Origin: DASWHD01 sp036393335
GTDB taxonomy: Bacteria > CG2-30-53-67 > CG2-30-70-394
Length of the DNA: 13,166 bases
Reading direction: 5' to 3'
Assembly (NCBI GenBank): GCA_036393335.1
Contig: DASWHD010000195.1
Coordinates: 1-13,166, forward strand
The stretch's first letter is position 1. Each line of letters opens with the position of its first letter. Made by a program: the position numbers and the translations under genes. Below, one piece after another: positions 6,674 through 13,166 of the stretch. Below the pieces are notes generated by a model. The model worked only from the letters and a program-made list of their open reading frames with translations, did not search any database and was not told the origin of the DNA.

Positions 6674-6833
6674 TTCACCACAGAGACACTGAGGGCACAG
6701 AGAACACAGATTGAGCGTCTGCGGACGCCGTGACCGTGGAGGATCGGGGTGCAGGAGGCCGATATCCGATCTCCCCAGGGTGTGACGGGTTCTCCCGCGA
6801 TCGCCTCCGTGCCCGCTGTGCGTCCGTGGTGAA
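6674..6833. repeat. MITE-like inverted-repeat element filling the metH/SNF2-helicase gap
   Basis: The left end (6674-6702) begins TTCACCACAGAGACACTGAG. The right end, read on the minus strand from 6833, begins TTCACCACGGACGCACAGCG; 23 of 29 positions match. The interior of about 100 bp has no coding potential I trust. The TTCACCACAGAGACAC end is a sequence I recognise as a widespread intergenic repeat of environmental bacteria. That is from memory, not a search. It occupies nearly all of the 194-bp gap and stops 14 nt before the helicase ATG, so that gene's leader is made of the element. No clear target duplication is seen. Confidence 0.7.
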
Positions 6834-6847
6834 CCCGTTCCTGCAAG

Positions 6848-9800
6848 ATGCCGCCGCTGTTCACCTACGACCTGCTGCGCCGCCACGTCAGCCAGACCTT
6901 TCTGGAGCAGGGGCTGCGCTACGTTCAGGCGGGGCGGGTAACGGAGCTGCGGGAGACTCGCGGAGGCGTCACCGGATCGGTGAGCGGGGGGCGCGGCCGG
7001 CCCTTCCACGCGGAGATCCGCCTGCGCGCCGGCGGCGGGGAGCCCTTCCTCGACACCCTCTGTACCTGTCCGCGGGGCGACGCCTGCAAGCACGTGGCGG
7101 CGGTCGCGCTGGCGTACCTGGAGGATGATCCGGGAGTCGCGGAGCTAAGCCGCGTGACCGGTGATGCCGAGGCGGCGCGCCGCTTCCAGGCGTGGGAGCG
7201 GGCCCTGACCGCCACCCTGGAGGCGGAGGAGGTACCGTTCTCGCCGCCGAGCTGGCCCGCGCCGGAGCCGGCGGCGGCTATACCCCTGCGCTATCTGCTG
7301 GAACCGCAGCCGGGGGGGCTCTCGCTCCAGTTGTTGCGTCGCTCGCCGGGGGAGGGCGAGTACCGTCCCTACCCGTTTGGCCGCCTGCGCCAGCTCCCTC
7401 CCACCGCCCTCGACCCCCTGGACCACTACCTGCTCACGGCCCTGGGGCTCTTCACCCCGCGCGGCCCGGGGCTGCGCCTGGACCTGACCCCGGCGCAGGG
7501 CGGCTGGCTGATCACCAAGCTCCTGGCCACCGATCGCCTGCGCTTTCATGAGGTCGACGGCCCGGCCGGCACTGCCGGTCCGCCTCGCCCCCTCGGGGTG
7601 GAGCTGGCCGAGGCGGACGACGGCTTCCGCTTCCGCTTCACTCCACCGCCAGCCGGTCTCACCGCCTCCCCGGCCCCGGGATGGCCTTGCACCTCGGCGC
7701 CGGTGGCGGCCATCGGCGACTACGACGCCATGAACGCCCTGCCGGTCACGCCGCTGCTCTATTTGAACCAGCACACGGGGGAGGTGGGTCCCCTGACCAC
7801 GCCGGTGCCGCCGGCGGCCCTGTGCCATCTCATGGCGAGCCCGGCGCTCACCGCCGCGGAGGCGCAGCACTTCACCAGCCGCTGGGGACGGCGATGCTGG
7901 CGCGCCACCGGTCGCTTTCCGCAACCGCTCCCCGACACCAGCCCGTGGATCGATGGGGGCGCCCCGACACCGTGGCTGCGCATCGTCGAGGTACCGAGCG
8001 ACCGTCCGGGGGAGATCATCCCCCAGGTCGAGGGTCACCTCGCCTTCCGCTACGGTGACGCGGCAACCGTGCCGTATGGCACGCCCCGCGTGCCGCGGGC
8101 GATGCGCGACGGGGTCGCGGTGCGCCTGCGCCGTGATCGGGGCGTGGAGGAGGAGGCCGCGGCACGTCTCCGTCTCGGCGGCTGGAGCATCGAACGCGAC
8201 GCCGCCGGCACGCCGCTCCTGATCCAGCGGGAGATCGCCGACCACGTCGCCTTCTGTCGCACGGTCCTGCCAGAGCTGGTGGCGGAGGGGTGGCGCGTGG
8301 AGCAAGCGCTGACCACCCTACGTGTCAGCGACGCCGACGTGGAGCTGCGCGGCGCGATCGCGGCCGAGGCGGAGGGCTTCGCCATGGACCTTTCGATCGG
8401 CATCGGCGACGAGCGCCTCGACCTGACGCCCTTGCTGCAAGGCTACCTGGAAGGGGAGAAGGTGGGGCGCACCCGGAGCGGCGAGCTCTTTCTTTTGCCG
8501 ACGGCGCAATTCGACCGGGTGTTGGAGCTGTTGGCGGAGCTGGGCGAGAGCGATCTGAGCCGCCCCCTGCACCTCGCTCGCTATCATGCCGTGCAGCTCG
8601 CGGAGCTGGAGGCCGCCGCCAACCTGGCGGTGGACGACTCGTGGCGTCACCTGGCCACAGGCCTGCGGGATTTCCAGCGGCTGGTGCCCGTCGCTCCCCC
8701 GCGTGGCCTGCACGCCGCGCTCCGTCCCTATCAGATCGAAGGATTGACCTGGCTCACCTTCCTGCGCGAGGCAGGGTTGCACGGCATCCTCGCCGACGAC
8801 ATGGGGCTGGGGAAGACGGTGCAGGCCCTGGCCCTGTTGTTGCTGGAAAAGGAGGCCGGCCGTCTCGACCGGCCCGCGTTGGTGGTGGTCCCTACGTCCC
8901 TGGTCTTCAACTGGGAGGCGGAGGCGCGTCGCTTTGCGCCGGACCTCAAGGTGTTGTCGCTGCACGGCAGCGCACGCAAGCGCCGTTACGATGAGATCGA
9001 GGGTGCCGACCTGATCCTCACCACCTACGGCCTGTTGCGCTGGGACAAGGAGCTGCTGATGAAGCAGCCGTTCCACTACGTGATCCTCGATGAGGCACAG
9101 GCGATCAAGAACGAGCGCACTCAAGTCGCACGGCTCGTGCGCCTGCTCAAGGCGCATCACCGGCTTACCATGACCGGTACCCCGATGGAAAACCACCTCG
9201 GCGAGCTGTGGAGCCAGTTTGCTTTCCTGATGCCGGGTTTCCTTGGCACCCGCAAGCGGTTCAACGACCTCTTTCGTTGGCCCATCGAGCGCGCCGCCGA
9301 CCCGGAGGCCGAGCGGCCGAGCACCGCCCGCGAGCGCCTTGCCCGGCGCATCCGCCCTTTTGTCCTGCGGCGCACCAAGGCCCAGGTGGCGGTAGAACTG
9401 CCCGCGAAGAGCGAGATCCCGCTCTATTCAGAGCTGGCCGGGGCGCAACGCGAGCTCTACGAGACCGTGCGTCTCGCCTACCTGGAGAAGGTGCGCCGCG
9501 AGGTCGAGACTCAGGGGATCCAGCGCTCCCAGATCACCATCCTCGATGCCCTCCTGCGCCTGCGCCAGGTGTGCTGCCACCCGCGGCTGGTGAAGCTCTC
9601 CGTCGCCCAGGGCATCGACACCGCGGTGAAGATGGACCAGCTCGCCGCCCTGGTACCGGAGGCGATCGAAGAGGGGCGGCGCATCCTGATCTTTTCGCAA
9701 TTCGTGCAGTTCCTGGCCATCGTGCGTGGCTGGTGTGAGGCGGAGGGTCTCGATTTTTCCTATCTCGACGGTACCACCACGAACCGCAAGGAGGTGGTCG

Positions 9801-10135
9801 AGGGGTTCCAGGAGGGACAGACGCCGCTGTTTCTCATCAGCCTGCGTGCCGGCGGTGCCGGACTCAACCTCACCGCCGCGGACACGGTGATCCACCTGGA
9901 TCCATGGTGGAATCCGGCGGTGATGGACCAGGCAACCGATCGCGCACACCGTATCGGCCAGGACAAACCGGTGCAGGTCTACAACCTCATTACTCGCGGC
10001 ACGGTGGAGGAGAAGATCCTCGCCCTGCAGGAACGCAAGCAGCGCCTCGCCGACGACATCCTCACCACCACCCGCGAGGGCGGCCACGAGATCACCCGCG
10101 AAGACCTCGACGTCCTCTTCGAGCCCCTGGCGTAG
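6848..10135 (+). CDS. SNF2-family DEAD/DEAH-like helicase with N-terminal SWIM zinc finger
   Basis: The product is 1095 residues. A SWIM zinc finger lies near the N-terminus (C72-x-C74, C80-K-H82, in CTCPRGDACKH). The middle region of about 500 residues fits the helicase-associated part of bacterial SNF2 proteins but has no motif I can name. The C-terminal ATPase has LRPYQIEGLTWL, Walker A DDMGLGKT (650-657), Walker B DEAQ (748-751), LTMTGTPMENHLGELWS, RPFVLRRTK, LISLRAGGAGLNLTAAD and motif VI QATDRAHRIGQ (1028-1038). All motor motifs are intact. Such proteins are ATP-driven DNA translocases acting on protein-DNA complexes; in bacteria the specific role is mostly unknown. The ATG at 6848 gives a typical SWIM-protein N-terminus, but I see no good Shine-Dalgarno sequence. 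A repeat element sits directly upstream. Neighbours are unrelated and no partner nuclease or methyltransferase is present, so no defence role can be claimed. Confidence 0.94.
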   Translation: MPPLFTYDLLRRHVSQTFLEQGLRYVQAGRVTELRETRGGVTGSVSGGRGRPFHAEIRLRAGGGEPFLDTLCTCPRGDACKHVAAVALAYLEDDPGVAELSRVTGDAEAARRFQAWERALTATLEAEEVPFSPPSWPAPEPAAAIPLRYLLEPQPGGLSLQLLRRSPGEGEYRPYPFGRLRQLPPTALDPLDHYLLTALGLFTPRGPGLRLDLTPAQGGWLITKLLATDRLRFHEVDGPAGTAGPPRPLGVELAEADDGFRFRFTPPPAGLTASPAPGWPCTSAPVAAIGDYDAMNALPVTPLLYLNQHTGEVGPLTTPVPPAALCHLMASPALTAAEAQHFTSRWGRRCWRATGRFPQPLPDTSPWIDGGAPTPWLRIVEVPSDRPGEIIPQVEGHLAFRYGDAATVPYGTPRVPRAMRDGVAVRLRRDRGVEEEAAARLRLGGWSIERDAAGTPLLIQREIADHVAFCRTVLPELVAEGWRVEQALTTLRVSDADVELRGAIAAEAEGFAMDLSIGIGDERLDLTPLLQGYLEGEKVGRTRSGELFLLPTAQFDRVLELLAELGESDLSRPLHLARYHAVQLAELEAAANLAVDDSWRHLATGLRDFQRLVPVAPPRGLHAALRPYQIEGLTWLTFLREAGLHGILADDMGLGKTVQALALLLLEKEAGRLDRPALVVVPTSLVFNWEAEARRFAPDLKVLSLHGSARKRRYDEIEGADLILTTYGLLRWDKELLMKQPFHYVILDEAQAIKNERTQVARLVRLLKAHHRLTMTGTPMENHLGELWSQFAFLMPGFLGTRKRFNDLFRWPIERAADPEAERPSTARERLARRIRPFVLRRTKAQVAVELPAKSEIPLYSELAGAQRELYETVRLAYLEKVRREVETQGIQRSQITILDALLRLRQVCCHPRLVKLSVAQGIDTAVKMDQLAALVPEAIEEGRRILIFSQFVQFLAIVRGWCEAEGLDFSYLDGTTTNRKEVVEGFQEGQTPLFLISLRAGGAGLNLTAADTVIHLDPWWNPAVMDQATDRAHRIGQDKPVQVYNLITRGTVEEKILALQERKQRLADDILTTTREGGHEITREDLDVLFEPLA

Positions 10136-10142
10136 CGAACCG

Positions 10143-10170
10143 CCGGCCCAGCCTCACGGAGGCGGGCCGG
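10143..10170 (+). terminator. Hairpin after the helicase gene, possible terminator without U-tract
   Basis: CCGGCCC plus GCCT (10143-10154, with one bulged A at 10150) pairs with AGGC plus GGGCCGG (10160-10170) around the loop CACGG, giving an 11-bp GC-rich stem. It begins 8 nt after the helicase stop codon. No T-run follows, so it is at best a Rho-assisted or mRNA-stabilising structure. Confidence 0.35.
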
Positions 10171-10256
10171 GGCCATGATACATTGGATAGGCGCGGGCAG
10201 ACGGTGATCCGTCGGCGGGGCCTCTCGGTAGCACCACTCGCACCTCCAAGTTGAGC

Positions 10257-10263
10257 GGAGGGG
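10257..10263 (+). promoter_or_regulatory. Shine-Dalgarno of the P-type ATPase gene, partly self-paired
   Basis: GGAGGGG lies 4 nt before the TTG at 10268 and supports that unusual start codon. The sequence CCTCC at 10243-10247 can pair with GGAGG at 10257-10261 across a 9-nt loop, which would hide the ribosome site. A second site, GGAGAG (10281-10286), lies 5 nt before the alternative GTG start at 10292. Confidence 0.45.
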
Positions 10264-10267
10264 TGGA

Positions 10268-13057
10268 TTGTCGCCGAGCCGGAGAGTGACGGTGAGCGTG
10301 GTGGCCAACCAGGTGGGCGGCTCGGTCGCGACGGCCGACACGGCGGCGCGGAGATTGCCCGCGGTGTCCGCCGCGCCGCATGGGGCAACGGGCGACGCGC
10401 TCCTCGCCGCGCTGGGCAGCTCGCCCCACGGGCTGAGCCACTCCGAGGCCGCGGCACGACTCGCACGCTACGGGCGCAACGCCCTGCCGCGGGCGAAGCC
10501 ACCGGGGATCGTACGCCTCTTCCTGCACCAGTTCCTCAGCCCGCTGATCTACGTCCTGCTGGCGGCGGCCGTGGTCTGTGTGGCGATCCAGCATTGGTCC
10601 GACGCCGCGTTCATCGGCGCGGTGCTGCTGCTCAACGCCGTCATCGGCACGACCCAGGAGCACTCGGCACACCGCGCGGCCGGGGCCCTCCAGCAGCTGG
10701 TGACCACCCGCAGCCGAATCCTGCGGGACGGCGAGACCTACGAGATCGATGCGGAGGAGCTGGTGCCCGGCGACGTCGTACTCGTCGAGTCCGGAAGCCG
10801 CATTCCCGCCGATCTTCGCCTCCTGCGCGCCCGCGATCTGGAGGTCGACGAATCCCTCCTCACCGGCGAGTCGCTGGCGGTGCGCAAGCGCGCCGACACG
10901 ATCCTGCCCGAGGAGAGCGTGCTGGCCGACCGGATCAACATGGCCTTTGCCGGTACCCTCGTCAGCCGCGGCCGGGGCCGCGGCGTGGTGGTCGCCACGG
11001 CCCTGGCCACCGAGCTGGGGCAAATCGCCGAGGCGGTGCTGGGGCGGCCGGCGGCCAAGGCACCGTTGCTGGTGCGCATGGAGCGCTTCACCCGGTGGGT
11101 GACGGTGGCGATGGGTGTCACCACGGCGGTGATGGCCTGGATTGCGTGGCTGCGCGGCATGGCACTGGTCGAGGTCTTTCTAGTCGCCGTCGCCCTGGCC
11201 GTGGCAGCGATTCCCGAGGGGCTGCCGGTCGCGCTGACGGTGGCCCTGGCAATCAGCATGCGGCGCATGGCGCGGCGCCACGTGATCGTACGGCAGCTCG
11301 TGGCGGTGGAGGCCCTCGGCTCGTGCACCTTCATCGCCACCGACAAGACCGGCACCCTGACCGTGAACCAGCTCACCGTGCGCTGCGTCGCCTTCCCCGG
11401 CCGCGCGCCGTGGGCGGTGACCGGCGAGAGCCTGGAACCGGACGGGGCGATCCTCACCCCGCAAGGAACCCCGCGGCCCGAGGAGGAGGCATTGCTGGAG
11501 GCGCTGTGTCAGGCCGCGGTCCTGACCAATGAGGGGTCCCTCGACCGCCGCGACCACGGCTGGAGTGGCCACGGCGATGCCGTCGATGTGGCCCTCCTGG
11601 TGATGGCCCACAAGGCCGGGATCCGCCAGGCGGAGACCCGCAGCGCCCTGCCTGAGGTGGGGACGATCCCGTTCGAGTCGGAGCGCCGCTTCTCCGCCAG
11701 CGTGAACCAGGTGGACGGGGTGCCGCACGTCTTCATCAAGGGGGCGCTGGAACGGCTCCTGCCCATGTGCGATCGGATGGCCGGTCCGGAAGGGGACATG
11801 GCGCTCGATGGTCCGCAGGTGGAGAAGCAGGCCTACGCCCTGGCGAGCCAAGGGTACCGGATCATCGCCTTCGCCTCCGGCGCGATCGCTGCGGATGCGC
11901 CAGCAGCCTTCTCCGAAGACCACCTGCACGGGCTGACGCTGCTTGGTTTGGTCGGCCTGATCGACCCCCTACGCAGCGAGGCGCAGGCCGCCGTGGCCGC
12001 GTGCCGGGAGGCGGGGATCGAGGTGGCCATGGTCACCGGCGACCACCCGGACACGGCCCTGGCCATCGCCCGGGAGCTGGGGCTTGCCGAGTCCCTCGAC
12101 CAGGTCGTCACCGGCCCGCAGCTCAAGCAGGCGGCCGACGGCGCCGCCGTCGATCGCCTCACCCGGCGCGCGCGGGTCTTCGCTCGGGTCGAGCCGCAGC
12201 AGAAGCTCGACATCGTCCAGTCGCTCCAGCGCAACGGTCACTTCGTCGCGGTGAGCGGCGACGGCGCCAACGACGCCCCGGCCCTGCGCGCGGCCCAGGT
12301 TGGTGTGGCCATGGGCCGCAGCGGCACCGACGTGGCCCGGGAGACCGCCGAGCTGATCGTCGCCGACGACAACTTCGCCTCCATCGTCGCCGGGGTCGAG
12401 GAGGGGCGCATCGCCTACGCCAACGTGCGCAAGGTCATTTTTCTGCTCATCTCCACCGGCGCCGCAGAGCTGGTGCTGTTCACCCTGGCCCTGTTCACCG
12501 GCCATCCCCTGCCTCTGGTGGCGGTGCAACTGTTGTGGCTGAACCTGGTGACCAACGGCATCCAGGACGTGGCCCTCGCCTTCGAGCCGGGGGAGGGAGA
12601 CGAGCTGCGTCACCCACCGCGACCGCCACGCGAGGCGATCTTCAATGGGCTGATGATCGAGCGGGTGGTCCTGGCTGCCGTGGTGATGGGCAGCGTCGCC
12701 TTCCTCTACTTCCAGGTCCTGATCCACCAGGGAGTCGCCTTGGACGAGGCGCGCAACAGCGTCCTACTGCTCATGGTGCTGTTCGAAAACGTCCACGTCT
12801 TCAACAGCCGCTCCGAGAGCCGCTCGGCGTTCCGCCACAGCCCCCTGCGCAATCCGTTTCTCCTGTTCGGGACCACGGCGGCGCAACTCGTCCACATCGG
12901 GGCGATGTATGTCCCGTGGCTCAGTGAAGTGCTCGCGATCCAGCCGGTCACCCCGCACCAGTGGCTCGGCGTCCTGGCGCTCTCCCTCACGGTCCTGGCG
13001 GTGATGGAGGTCCACAAGGCCGTGCGCAAGCTCCTGCGCGCGCCCGCACGGCAGTGA
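10268..13057 (+). CDS. P-type cation-transporting ATPase, P2 (SERCA/PMCA-like) group, ion unknown
   Basis: This inner-membrane ion pump has 929 residues and is intact. In order: N-terminal cation-ATPase domain, membrane pairs M1-M2 and M3-M4, actuator loop TGES (199-202), PEGLP in M4 (316-320), phosphorylation motif DKTGTLT (Asp359), nucleotide domain with KGALE, hinge GDGANDAP (665-671 region), then M5-M10 with FENVHVFNSRSESRSAF. PEGLP and the ten-helix layout place it in the P2 group rather than among heavy-metal pumps, which carry CPC-type motifs. At SERCA calcium-site positions, E317, E734, N759 and T762 are kept, but the Asn of M5 is G731 and the Asp of M6 is N763, so calcium transport should not be assumed. 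The start is either TTG 10268 (GGAGGGG, 4 nt away) or GTG 10292 (GGAGAG, 5 nt away); both leave a poorly conserved N-terminal tail. No regulator or ion-linked gene lies beside it. Confidence 0.94.
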   Translation: MSPSRRVTVSVVANQVGGSVATADTAARRLPAVSAAPHGATGDALLAALGSSPHGLSHSEAAARLARYGRNALPRAKPPGIVRLFLHQFLSPLIYVLLAAAVVCVAIQHWSDAAFIGAVLLLNAVIGTTQEHSAHRAAGALQQLVTTRSRILRDGETYEIDAEELVPGDVVLVESGSRIPADLRLLRARDLEVDESLLTGESLAVRKRADTILPEESVLADRINMAFAGTLVSRGRGRGVVVATALATELGQIAEAVLGRPAAKAPLLVRMERFTRWVTVAMGVTTAVMAWIAWLRGMALVEVFLVAVALAVAAIPEGLPVALTVALAISMRRMARRHVIVRQLVAVEALGSCTFIATDKTGTLTVNQLTVRCVAFPGRAPWAVTGESLEPDGAILTPQGTPRPEEEALLEALCQAAVLTNEGSLDRRDHGWSGHGDAVDVALLVMAHKAGIRQAETRSALPEVGTIPFESERRFSASVNQVDGVPHVFIKGALERLLPMCDRMAGPEGDMALDGPQVEKQAYALASQGYRIIAFASGAIAADAPAAFSEDHLHGLTLLGLVGLIDPLRSEAQAAVAACREAGIEVAMVTGDHPDTALAIARELGLAESLDQVVTGPQLKQAADGAAVDRLTRRARVFARVEPQQKLDIVQSLQRNGHFVAVSGDGANDAPALRAAQVGVAMGRSGTDVARETAELIVADDNFASIVAGVEEGRIAYANVRKVIFLLISTGAAELVLFTLALFTGHPLPLVAVQLLWLNLVTNGIQDVALAFEPGEGDELRHPPRPPREAIFNGLMIERVVLAAVVMGSVAFLYFQVLIHQGVALDEARNSVLLLMVLFENVHVFNSRSESRSAFRHSPLRNPFLLFGTTAAQLVHIGAMYVPWLSEVLAIQPVTPHQWLGVLALSLTVLAVMEVHKAVRKLLRAPARQ

Positions 13058-13166
13058 GGATAGATGCGTGGCTGCACCTGGCAACGGGGCCACGAGCCAG
13101 GCGATCGCCGTGGCCACACCGAACAGGTCTTCGCCGTCCTTATGGAGCGGTGGCGGAGTCGCGCCA
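13058..13166. other. Terminal 109 bp, no supported gene
   Basis: A plus-strand ATG at 13064 opens a frame of 34 codons to the window edge (MRGCTWQRGHEPGDR and onward). Its Shine-Dalgarno candidate GAGGA overlaps the ATPase stop codon and is only 3 nt from the ATG, and the peptide resembles nothing I recognise. No terminator hairpin with a U-tract is visible after the ATPase gene. The stretch could be the start of the next gene or an intergenic region. Confidence 0.25.

Noticed and set aside
6848..10135. SNF2 helicase as part of a defence system such as DISARM or BREX-like islands
   Set aside because: Neighbours are metH and an ion pump; no methyltransferase, nuclease, PglZ or DUF1998-type partner is in the window.
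13064..13166. Partial gene starting after the ATPase
   Set aside because: Only 34 codons before the edge, poor ribosome-site spacing and no recognisable sequence. It is listed only as an undefined end region.

Overview
The window reads as chromosomal DNA from a very GC-rich proteobacterium. A gammaproteobacterium of the Chromatiales type is my best guess, from the codon use, the gene families and the style of the intergenic repeats; nothing here fixes the taxonomy. Five large intact genes fill it. There is no integrase, transposase, phage gene, CRISPR array, rRNA or tRNA.

Left block (1-6653): three enzymes of the activated methyl cycle, divergently arranged. On the minus strand metK (S-adenosylmethionine synthetase) lies upstream of ahcY (S-adenosylhomocysteine hydrolase). 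On the plus strand, starting about 425 bp from metK, is metH (cobalamin-dependent methionine synthase). Together they make SAM from methionine, clear the SAH left by methyltransferases to homocysteine plus adenosine, and remethylate homocysteine to methionine. The metK-ahcY gap carries a long imperfect inverted repeat (1353-1455). The metK-metH gap carries a promoter-like sequence facing metH and four copies of a ~36-nt GC-rich palindromic repeat.

Right block (6654-13166): a SWIM/SNF2-family helicase gene (6848-10135), whose whole 5' leader is a MITE-like inverted-repeat element, then a P-type cation ATPase gene (10268-13057) with a probable TTG or GTG start. These two share no obvious pathway with each other or with the methyl cycle.

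The most unusual feature is repeat biology. Six copies of one palindromic family (two subtypes, always paired type 1 then type 2 on the plus strand) sit at metH. Four are upstream and may have displaced its original start. Two lie inside metH itself, read in frame as a Pro/Gly-rich linker of about 71 residues between the B12-binding and SAM-binding reactivation domains. Copies differ by compensatory base changes in the stems, so the hairpin itself appears to be conserved. I found no convincing new multi-gene system.
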